Program-made: the position numbers and the translations under genes
Assembly (NCBI GenBank): GCA_964385635.1
Contig: CAYLPU010000131.1
Span: 1 to 11,945, forward strand
Direction of reading: 5' to 3'
Source of the DNA: CAYLPU01 sp964385635
GTDB lineage: Bacteria; Chloroflexota; Anaerolineae; B4-G1
Length of the DNA stretch: 11,945 nt
Shown: in pieces, positions 1 to 6,264 of the stretch
How positions within the stretch are numbered: the stretch's first letter is position 1
Layout of the letters: each line of letters opens with the position of its first letter
The notes under the pieces: model-generated
Databases searched by the model: none
The model's input: the letters and a program-made list of their open reading frames with translations, nothing else
Told to the model about the DNA's origin: nothing

Positions 1-173
1 TTGTGTGGTTTGTCTGTAGGGAAAGTATGACATTTGTTGTAGGGAAAGTGTGACACTTTTTTGTAGGGAAAGTGTGACATGCCAACGTCGTGCGCCCATC
101 AGCCCGAGTGGGGGTGGTTTTCATAATAGAACACGGATCAACACGGATCATACGGATGTACGCAGATAAAGAT
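1..173. repeat. Long direct repeat, copy 1, with three 18-bp iterons
   Basis: This segment is nearly identical to 8649-8822, in the same orientation and about 8.65 kb away, so the pair brackets the cohesin/dockerin locus. It holds three spaced copies of TGTAGGGAAAGTRTGACA at 15-32, 38-55 and 62-79 (starts 23 and 24 bp apart), followed by shared non-coding DNA that includes ACACGGATCA motifs. The copy may continue left of the window. Several spaced repeats starting with TGT resemble the multiple terminal repeats of IS21-family elements, but no transposase gene is present, so a solo end or non-autonomous element is only an inference. Confidence 0.85.
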
Positions 174-223
174 AAAAAATCTGTGAGAACCCGTTTCATT
201 CGTGTGTATCCGTGTGCTATTTG
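127..223. repeat. Imperfect palindrome built on CACGGAT motifs
   Basis: The left arm has ACACGGATCA and ATACGGATG. The right arm (about 198-221) has CATTCGTGTGTATCCGTGTG, which is roughly its reverse complement. An inner pair, CGCAGAT and ATCTGTG (about 161-186), could close the hairpin. The right arm is missing from the second copy of the long repeat near 8820. Nothing coding is visible in 1-374. Confidence 0.5.
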
Positions 224-298
224 GGCCTGTTTTGGGAAGAGACTGTAGTCACCTTCTTTCTTGACAACACGGGTAGAGGAATGGGACACGAATCAACT

Positions 299-324
299 GG
301 GGCAGGGTCTTATGGCCCTGCCCC
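299..324. terminator. GC-rich hairpin downstream of the last cohesin gene
   Basis: A perfect 9-bp stem (GGGGCAGGG with CCCTGCCCC) closes an 8-nt loop, 51 bases past the stop codon of the cohesin/TIG gene at 375. There is no strong U-tract on either strand, so it could be a weak terminator or an mRNA 3-prime stabiliser. It is the best candidate for the end of the minus-strand transcript. Confidence 0.4.
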
Positions 325-374
325 TTGTCTATGCTATGGGTCTTGCGTACACCCCCGTGAATCCTGGCTATGCC

Positions 375-1550
375 CTAACGATTGTTGAGGATGAGCGGCA
401 GGTAGACGAGGTTGGGTGGGGGTTCCGGGCCCAGTTCGGTAACCTCGAAAGGCAGCGCGTTGGACGTGTCACCGTCAGGCACAAGGAGGTTGGCCACCGT
501 GACGTTGACCGTGCCCACCGTGGCGATGTCGGCGGCGCTGATGTCGGCCAGCAGTTGCGTGCTATTGACAAACGTCGTCGCCCGGGCCGAGCCATCCCAC
601 TGCACGGTTGAGCCGCTGACGAAGTTGGCGCCCTTGACGGTGAGCGTGAAGGCCGGGCCGCCCGCCTTAGCCGAATCCGGGCTGAGGCTGGTGATGATAG
701 GTGCAGGGTTGGCGATCGTGAAGGGCATGGCGTTGGATGTGCCACCAGCAGGCGCGGGATTGATTACCGTGACGTCCACCGTGCCCGCCGTGGCGATGTC
801 GGCGGCGGTGATGGCGGCGGTGAGTTGCGCGCTGCTGACGAAGGTGGTCGTCCTATCTTCGCCGTTCCAGTGCACGGTCGAGTCGCTGACGAAGTTGCTG
901 CCGTTGACGGTGAGGGTAAAGCCTGGGTCACCCGCCGTGGCCGAGGCGGGGCTGAGGCTGGTGATGATAGGCCCGGGCCCGGGTTCTACCACCGTGATCT
1001 CACCATCCTGGGTGCTGGACGGGATTGGTACGCCAGCCGGCGCGCCTAACTGCACGTAGGTGAGGGTGATGGGGCTGGTCCCCATAACCTTGCCGCGCCA
1101 GGTGATGGTGACCAGGACTCCATCCCCACTCTGCGGCGGGCTGGGGTTCAGTTGGCAGAGGGCGTAGGCCAAGGTCCCGTTGTCATTGTCAACGGAGTTC
1201 TCGAGCAGCCAGTCTGGGCTGAGGAAGTCGCCCGGCTCTATCTGTACCACCTCCACCAACGTGGGGTCGAAGGCGATCTGAAACTCGAACACGTACAGAT
1301 CGGTCACGTCCTCGACCAAGACATCGGTGATGCCAGTGCCTCCCAGGAAGACATCCTTTGAGGCTGGGGAGATGCTCACTGTCGCGGGCTCGTCGGCCCA
1401 GCCTATCGCTACCAGGTGACTGCTGCCGAAGAGAGACAGCAGTAAGCAGGCAACTATCAACTGTGTCGCCACCCGCAGGAGGGTCCAGCCGAGTCGTCGC
1501 CGGAGGGTACCCAGGCTATTTCGGATTCTGTTCATTTTCATTGCATTCAT
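375..1550 (-). CDS. Secreted cohesin protein with two IPT/TIG domains
   Basis: A 391-residue exported protein. Residues 1-52 form an Arg-rich signal peptide with a hydrophobic stretch at about 24-46. Residues 56-187 form a cohesin-like beta-sandwich closely related to that of the upstream gene; both share the GDFLSPDWLL and DNDNGT motifs. Two IPT/TIG immunoglobulin-like domains follow at about 194-280 and 284-370. They are tandem copies with a 270-bp DNA period (GCTGAGGCTG recurs at 681 and 951). The tail ends in LVYLPLILNNR, a type of ending I associate with secreted Chloroflexota proteins. There is no dockerin, TM anchor or LPXTG. The start at 1550 is preferred over two in-frame ATGs just downstream because GAGAGG lies about 6 nt before it. 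It starts 24 bp after the previous stop, so co-transcription is likely. Inferred role: dockerin-binding partner with adhesive or spacer TIG domains. Confidence 0.85.
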   Translation of the reverse strand: MNAMKMNRIRNSLGTLRRRLGWTLLRVATQLIVACLLLSLFGSSHLVAIGWADEPATVSISPASKDVFLGGTGITDVLVEDVTDLYVFEFQIAFDPTLVEVVQIEPGDFLSPDWLLENSVDNDNGTLAYALCQLNPSPPQSGDGVLVTITWRGKVMGTSPITLTYVQLGAPAGVPIPSSTQDGEITVVEPGPGPIITSLSPASATAGDPGFTLTVNGSNFVSDSTVHWNGEDRTTTFVSSAQLTAAITAADIATAGTVDVTVINPAPAGGTSNAMPFTIANPAPIITSLSPDSAKAGGPAFTLTVKGANFVSGSTVQWDGSARATTFVNSTQLLADISAADIATVGTVNVTVANLLVPDGDTSNALPFEVTELGPEPPPNLVYLPLILNNR

Positions 1551-1574
1551 CGCATGCCTCTCTTAGATCCAAAG

Positions 1575-2702
1575 TTACTGTCTCCGTCTCCATAATGCCC
1601 ATGCGCCCAGCCCTGCCGCGAGTAACAGCGTTCCCCCGAGTAAGCAGGCGAGGGCGACTTGCATCAGACCACTTGTCGAAATCTCTGACGAGTCCGAAGG
1701 TGAGAGCGGTGTGGGGGTTAAGGGCGGCGGCGTGGCTTCTGCCTCCGGAGGCGCAGGTTGGCTGGTTGATGTTGGAATGATGATGATTGTTGGCCGGACC
1801 GTGGCCGGTATGGGCGACGAAGTCTCCATTCCCTCTGCGACAGCCACTGCCGTCGAGATCAGGGTGGGGGCTGTCGTCGGCACACCCGCAGGTGTCGCCG
1901 TGCCGGGCAGAACCGAGCTGGGTGTGGCCGCAGACGGGTCCGTGGCTTCCAGAAGAGCCGTTGCAGGAGGTGTGGACGTTGTTGGTGGCACCGGAGTGGC
2001 GGTGGGCGTAGCGGTTGGTGTGGACGTCGGCGGCGCCGGGGTGGCGGTGGGCGTAGCGGTCGGTGTGGGGGTAGGAGTCTCCGTGGGCACAGTCGTCGGG
2101 GCGCTGGCTGGCGCGGGCTCAGCAGAGATTACGATCTGACCATCCTCGGCGCTGGCCTGGATTGTCATGCCGTCCTTCGCAGCCAGCAGCACGTGGGCGA
2201 AGTGTATGGGGCTCGTCCCCACGGCCTTGCCACGAAAGGTGATGACAGACAGGACACCATCCCCGCTCTGTGACGGGCGGCTGGCGCCCCATTGACAGAG
2301 GGCATAGGATATGGTCCCGTTATCGTTATCAACGGTGTTATCGAGCAGCCAGTCTGGGCTGAGGAAGTCGCCCGGCTGAATCTGGACACCGTCACTGTCG
2401 GGATCGGCGTCTACCACCTCCACCACCGTCGGGTCGAAGGTGATCTCAAACTCGACCCCGTAGAGGCCAGTCACGTCCTCCACCAGGATGTCCACCGCGC
2501 CTGTGCTTCCCGCTTCTATCTCCGGCGATAGGGGACCCGGACGCACTGTCACTCCCTCCTGCGCCCTGCTTGTGGTCGCCTGTCCCAGCCCAGACAGGCA
2601 AACCAGCAGGGTCACAGTCATCTGTATCACGTGTATCGCGACTGACCGGAGGATCGTCCGGCTCGGCTGCTTTCCCAGGGTGATCGGACCCCGAAGTGTC
2701 AT
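1575..2702 (-). CDS. Membrane-anchored cohesin protein with TP-rich spacer (scaffoldin-like anchor)
   Basis: A 375-residue protein. Signal peptide 1-47 has likely cleavage after SRA. A single cohesin-like domain spans about 51-194 and includes VDILVEDVTGLYGVEFEITF. A long Thr/Pro/Ala-rich linker (about 195-340) contains TPTATPTATP repeats, with a 45-bp DNA period near 1993-2068. A hydrophobic segment at about 344-370 is followed by RRRQ, predicting a type I membrane protein with the cohesin held outside on an extended stalk. This is the layout of an anchoring scaffoldin, although the anchor is a TM helix and not an SLH domain or sortase motif. An AAGGA lies 9 nt before the ATG, and a strong hairpin (2719-2754) lies just upstream of it. 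The gene sits 113 bp after the dockerin gene. The cohesin assignment is confident; the binding partner is inferred. Confidence 0.87.
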   Translation of the reverse strand: MTLRGPITLGKQPSRTILRSVAIHVIQMTVTLLVCLSGLGQATTSRAQEGVTVRPGPLSPEIEAGSTGAVDILVEDVTGLYGVEFEITFDPTVVEVVDADPDSDGVQIQPGDFLSPDWLLDNTVDNDNGTISYALCQWGASRPSQSGDGVLSVITFRGKAVGTSPIHFAHVLLAAKDGMTIQASAEDGQIVISAEPAPASAPTTVPTETPTPTPTATPTATPAPPTSTPTATPTATPVPPTTSTPPATALLEATDPSAATPSSVLPGTATPAGVPTTAPTLISTAVAVAEGMETSSPIPATVRPTIIIIPTSTSQPAPPEAEATPPPLTPTPLSPSDSSEISTSGLMQVALACLLGGTLLLAAGLGAWALWRRRQ

Positions 2703-2718
2703 CTGATCATTTCCTTAT

Positions 2719-2754
2719 GGAGGTGGTGCCCCATCTTCGTGAGGCGCCACCTCC
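2719..2754 (-). terminator. Strong hairpin between a dockerin gene and the anchor gene
   Basis: A 14-bp stem with one mismatch and one wobble (GGAGGTGGTGCCCC with GAGGCGCCACCTCC) closes an 8-nt loop. It starts 62 nt past the stop of the dockerin gene and ends 17 nt before the next ATG, beside the ribosome binding site. There is no U-run on the minus strand, so it may be an mRNA processing or stability hairpin and not a true terminator. It is clearly homologous to the hairpin at 5193-5226 behind the paralogous gene. Confidence 0.5.
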
Positions 2755-2767
2755 CCTATCTTGCCGT

Positions 2768-3697
2768 GGTCAAGCCAACGTCAGCCTTGATGGACGATGC
2801 TTGCCAGTGTTATGCCTACCATGCAAGCGGACCCGCCTTACCATAGTTGCCGCCCAGTATCGCGCAGTCCAGGATGTTCACCTTGTAATCATCGTTGATG
2901 TCGGCCCTGTAGTCACCGATGCCGGGGGGCGGGGGCTCGCTGTTGCCGAATTGAGAACCGACAATGGACGCATCGAGGCTGCCGACTCGGGCATTACCGT
3001 CGCAGTCGCCGCCGAGCAGCTTGACGAAGCCTGCATCCACGCTCCCGCCGGCTGACAACATGACATGGCCCGACGTCGACCTTTCGGCGTTCAGGTAGCG
3101 GTCCATCTCCACCTCTACGTCGTAGTCCCCTTCGACGACGAGGGTTATCTCCCAGTGACCGTTGAGGTCTGTGTAGCCGGGGTACTCAAAGCCGCCACCA
3201 GGCCCTCCGGTGATCGTGACCTTAGCGCCTGCATGACGTTCCAGACTCCCGCCGGAGACGAACCGACCCTGCAGTTCGACGTCGCCCGTCACGGTCCCGT
3301 GACCGTGTACGGTCAGCGTGCAACCTGTCTCGAGAGAGACCCCGAGTTCCTCGCCGTCTGGGTTGGATAGTATGGTGTTGACGAATGTGAGATTGCTTTC
3401 TCCGTCCGCAAGGCCCGTGAACGTGATCCTGGCCACCTGGGCCTGGGTGACATCCAGCGTCGTATCCGGTTGCTGCAGGAAAGCGGCGAACTCGATGGTG
3501 CCGTCGCTTCCAGTAGCCTGCACCACATTGGTGCCGACGGGCCACATAGACCCCTGCGTGACACTGACGTAAGTGAGAACAGCGGGATCATACGTCAGGT
3601 CGAACTCAACACCGTTGAACCCGTTTGACGTCATCATCACGTCGACGGTCACGTTCTCACCTTGTTCCACCCAACCGCCGCACGGGTCAAGCCACAG
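2768..3697 (-). repeat. Duplicated cohesin/beta-domain/dockerin cassette, copy 1
   Basis: This segment of about 930 bp is strongly similar at nucleotide level to 5338-6264. It includes the 3-prime untranslated sequence (the shared CCAACGTCAGCCTTGATGGA) as well as the coding part. Similarity stops abruptly at the N-terminal edge of the cohesin domain, where the two proteins become unrelated. This marks a recent duplication or module-shuffling unit. Confidence 0.85.
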
Positions 3698-5038
3698 CGT
3701 CGCCAGGGACCACGGGCAGTAGTCCACGTTCTCGCTGACCTTGTCCCCTGGTTGCCCAGCAGGCGCTGTGTTCTTGTCGCATGTGTCGCAGTTCCAGCCT
3801 CCCTCGCATGGCGCCAAACATTCGGTGGATCCGGTATCGTCTAGCGGTCCGTATACAGAGCCCCACCAGTTGTTCTCGGCTTTGAGCGTGCCGGCTGCAT
3901 GGTTGGTAACCCCGTAGGGGGTGTTGTTGTGGATATTGTTGAACTCAACTGTCACGTTCGCAACGTCAACGGTGTCCCTGATCAAGATCCCGGCGGCATC
4001 TGAGAACTTTGACGTACTCAGTGTGTTGTCACGCACGATGTTGCCACGAATCGTGATGTCTGTGACTGCCCAAGCGACATGGATGATCCCATTCTCGCTA
4101 CCACAATTGTAGATCTCGTTCCCCTCGACAGTAACGCCACTCATATAGACAGATATGCCATCCTGAGTTATGTCGTGGATGATATTATCCTTGACCAGGA
4201 CGTCTGTCTTGGTGGCGTCACTACCATGTTTGTCTCCGACTTTGATGCCGTCGTTTCCGCCGCTGCCGCTATCGCGCACAAGGTTGCCGATGATCTCCAT
4301 GTGCTCAGCGTCATAGATGTAGATTGCCGCGTTCTCACCATGAATGCCCATCACCTCATTGTATCTGATGACGCCATATGACGAGTCATCGGCGATATTC
4401 AAAGCGTCGCCTGGATCGGCAATCCCGAACACATAGTTATACTCCAGCACCGCGTTGGTGGCCTTTTTGAGCTGCACCCCTTCATCGCCTCGTCCATCGT
4501 GGATGATGCAGTATTTGACGACGGCTCCACTGTGGGAATTGCTCTGCCTGATCATGTCTTGGGTGCCGGACTTGACCTCCAGGCCGTTGATGACGACGTT
4601 GTCAGCATCAATGTAGATGATCCTACCAAGTGTATGGACGCTGCCATCGATCACAGCCTCAGATGCGGAGCCAGGCGTACGGGTGCTGCCATATGAAGGC
4701 CGTGGATCGGCATCGGCCTGCGGTCCCTCAAGGACCAGGTTGTCCTCGTCGATGACGATGGTCGAAGCTGGCGTGTACGTCCCCGCCGCCAGGTTGACCG
4801 TGCCGGGCGAGTCGACCAGGTCAATGCCCTGCTGGATGGTCTTGACAGCGCAATTGGGGGCAGCAACGGTGCTGTAGTCGACATCAACAGTGCCAATACA
4901 GAGCGTATCGTCTCCCCCCGGTCGCACATAGATGGGCGACGCTGCCCGCGCTACTGGTAACGGCCTCAGGCCCAGCGCCAGTCCTACCAGCGCCAGCCAG
5001 GTCAACGCCAGCCTGAACTTCTTTGCATTTGCTCTCAT
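2816..5038 (-). CDS. Secreted beta-helix protein with cohesin and C-terminal dockerin
   Basis: A 740-residue exported protein. Signal peptide 1-32 (cleavage after ARA). Residues about 35-397 form a right-handed parallel beta-helix of the NosD/pectate-lyase-like type, with repeats such as VTVEGNEIYNCG and DITIRGNIVRDN and an ENNWWGSVYGP motif near the end; no catalytic residues could be assigned. A Cys-rich linker spans 407-441. A cohesin-like domain spans about 446-578, with C453 and C573 at its two ends. A carboxypeptidase-regulatory-like beta domain spans about 580-672. The dockerin spans 676-735: calcium loop 1 has D678, D680, N682 and D689; loop 2 has D713, N715, D717, N721 and D724. AAAGGAG lies 8 nt before the ATG. 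Having both cohesin and dockerin would allow head-to-tail chaining. The beta-helix could bind or cleave polysaccharide; which is unknown. Confidence 0.88.
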   Translation of the reverse strand: MRANAKKFRLALTWLALVGLALGLRPLPVARAASPIYVRPGGDDTLCIGTVDVDYSTVAAPNCAVKTIQQGIDLVDSPGTVNLAAGTYTPASTIVIDEDNLVLEGPQADADPRPSYGSTRTPGSASEAVIDGSVHTLGRIIYIDADNVVINGLEVKSGTQDMIRQSNSHSGAVVKYCIIHDGRGDEGVQLKKATNAVLEYNYVFGIADPGDALNIADDSSYGVIRYNEVMGIHGENAAIYIYDAEHMEIIGNLVRDSGSGGNDGIKVGDKHGSDATKTDVLVKDNIIHDITQDGISVYMSGVTVEGNEIYNCGSENGIIHVAWAVTDITIRGNIVRDNTLSTSKFSDAAGILIRDTVDVANVTVEFNNIHNNTPYGVTNHAAGTLKAENNWWGSVYGPLDDTGSTECLAPCEGGWNCDTCDKNTAPAGQPGDKVSENVDYCPWSLATLWLDPCGGWVEQGENVTVDVMMTSNGFNGVEFDLTYDPAVLTYVSVTQGSMWPVGTNVVQATGSDGTIEFAAFLQQPDTTLDVTQAQVARITFTGLADGESNLTFVNTILSNPDGEELGVSLETGCTLTVHGHGTVTGDVELQGRFVSGGSLERHAGAKVTITGGPGGGFEYPGYTDLNGHWEITLVVEGDYDVEVEMDRYLNAERSTSGHVMLSAGGSVDAGFVKLLGGDCDGNARVGSLDASIVGSQFGNSEPPPPGIGDYRADINDDYKVNILDCAILGGNYGKAGPLAW

Positions 5039-5192
5039 TTTGATTTCTCCTTTGTTGATGGTTCTACAAGTTGAGCTCTATTTCGTAGGCCGTGCGTGAC
5101 TTTGCACCTGCGCCAGTCACATATTCCAGTCCTCCGAGTCGTTTTGGCCAGACCCTGACTATAGGCGCATGGCCGTGACTATCTGCCTCTGG

Positions 5193-5226
5193 GGGGGTGG
5201 TGCCCCATCTATGGGGCACCACCCCC
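5193..5226. terminator. Perfect 14-bp hairpin downstream of the toroid-dockerin gene
   Basis: GGGGGTGGTGCCCC pairs perfectly with GGGGCACCACCCCC around a 6-nt loop (ATCTAT). It lies 160 nt beyond the stop at 5386 and is homologous to the hairpin at 2719-2754. The U-rich side (TATTTCTTT) is on the plus strand, so for the minus-strand genes it acts as a hairpin without a U-tract. It may reduce readthrough or protect the upstream mRNA. Confidence 0.5.
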
Positions 5227-5236
5227 TATTTCTTTC

Positions 5237-5325
5237 GGGTGTGGCTAAGATTTGTGGTAGTGACGACTTTAGTCGTTCCAAGCGACTGAAGTCGCTACTA
5301 CCTTCCACAGATATTAGCCAGACTC
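5237..5325. mobile_element. 89-bp MITE-like palindrome with 9-bp target duplication
   Basis: The segment is an almost complete inverted repeat. TGGCTAAGATTTGTGG (5242-5257) matches the reverse complement of CCACAGATATTAGCCA (5305-5320) at 14 of 16 positions, and the centre holds GACGACTTTAGTCG and CGACTGAAGTCG. It is flanked by the direct repeat ATTTCTTTC at 5228-5236 and 5326-5334. The paralogous 3-prime region at 2755-2770 lacks the segment and serves as an empty site. A truncated relative lies at 11466-11520. It encodes nothing and would need a transposase in trans. Confidence 0.75.
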
Positions 5326-5337
5326 ATTTCTTTCTTT

Positions 5338-6264
5338 GGTCAAACCAACGTCAGCCTTGATGGACGATGCTTGCCAGCGTCATGCCTACCATGCAAGCGG
5401 ACCCGCCTTACCATAGTTGCCGCCCAGTATCGCGCAGTCCAGGATGTTCACCTTGTGATCATCGTTGATGTCGGCACGCATGTCACCGATGCCGGGAGTG
5501 GGATGGCTGTTGCCGAATTGAAAACCGACAATGGACGCGTCGAGGCTGCCGACTCGGGCATTACCGTCGCAGTCGCCGCCGAGCAGCTTGATGAAGCCTG
5601 CATCCACGCTCCCGCCGGCTGACAACGTGACTTGGCCCGACGCCGACCTTTCGGCGTTCAGGTAGCGGTCCATCTCCACCTCTACGTTGTAGTTCCCTTC
5701 GGTGACGAGGGTTATCTCCCAGTGACCGTTGACGTCTGTGTAGCCATCGTACGAGAAGCCGCCGCCAGGCCCTCCGGTGATCGTGACCTTGGCGTCTTTA
5801 TGATACTCCAGACTCCCGCCAGCGACGAACCGACCCTGCAGTTCGACGTCGCCCGTCACGGTCCCGTGACCGTGTACGGTCAGCGTGCAAACCTTGGCGG
5901 AGGCCCCGAGTTCCTCGCCGTCTGGGTTGGATACTATGGTGTTGGCGAATGTGAGAGCGCTTTCTCCGTCCGCAAGGCCCGTGAACGTGATCGTAGCCAC
6001 CTGAGCCTGGGTGACATCCAGCGTCGTATCCGCATCCTGCAGGAAAGCGGCGAACTCGATGGTGCCGCTGCCTCCAGTGGCCTGCATCACGTTGGTGTCG
6101 TACCCGTCCCACATGGACCCCTTCACGACACTGACGACAGTGAGAAGGCTGTCATCATACTCCAGGTCGAACTCAACACCATTGAACCCGCTTGACGTCA
6201 TCATCACGTCGAGGGTCACGTTCTCACCGTCTTCCACCCAACCGCCGCACGGGTTAACCCAGAG
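5338..6264 (-). repeat. Duplicated cohesin/beta-domain/dockerin cassette, copy 2
   Basis: This is the counterpart of 2768-3697. It encodes the last roughly 300 residues of the toroid-dockerin protein plus the shared 3-prime untranslated sequence. The dockerins differ at only a few positions, mainly in the linker between the two calcium loops (EPPPP in one, HPTP in the other). Confidence 0.85.

Noticed and set aside
1..173. Complete insertion sequence at the iteron repeats
   Set aside because: No transposase gene or remnant lies next to either copy, so only a solo-end or non-autonomous element can be suggested.
412..1059. Long plus-strand open frame opposite the cohesin/TIG gene
   Set aside because: It is a shadow of the minus-strand gene in GC-rich DNA; only the minus strand has signal peptide and domain structure. 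The same holds for plus-strand frames opposite the kinase and regulator.
1575..1700. Sortase (LPXTG) anchor on the membrane cohesin protein
   Set aside because: No LPXTG-like motif precedes the hydrophobic C-terminal segment; a plain TM anchor fits better.
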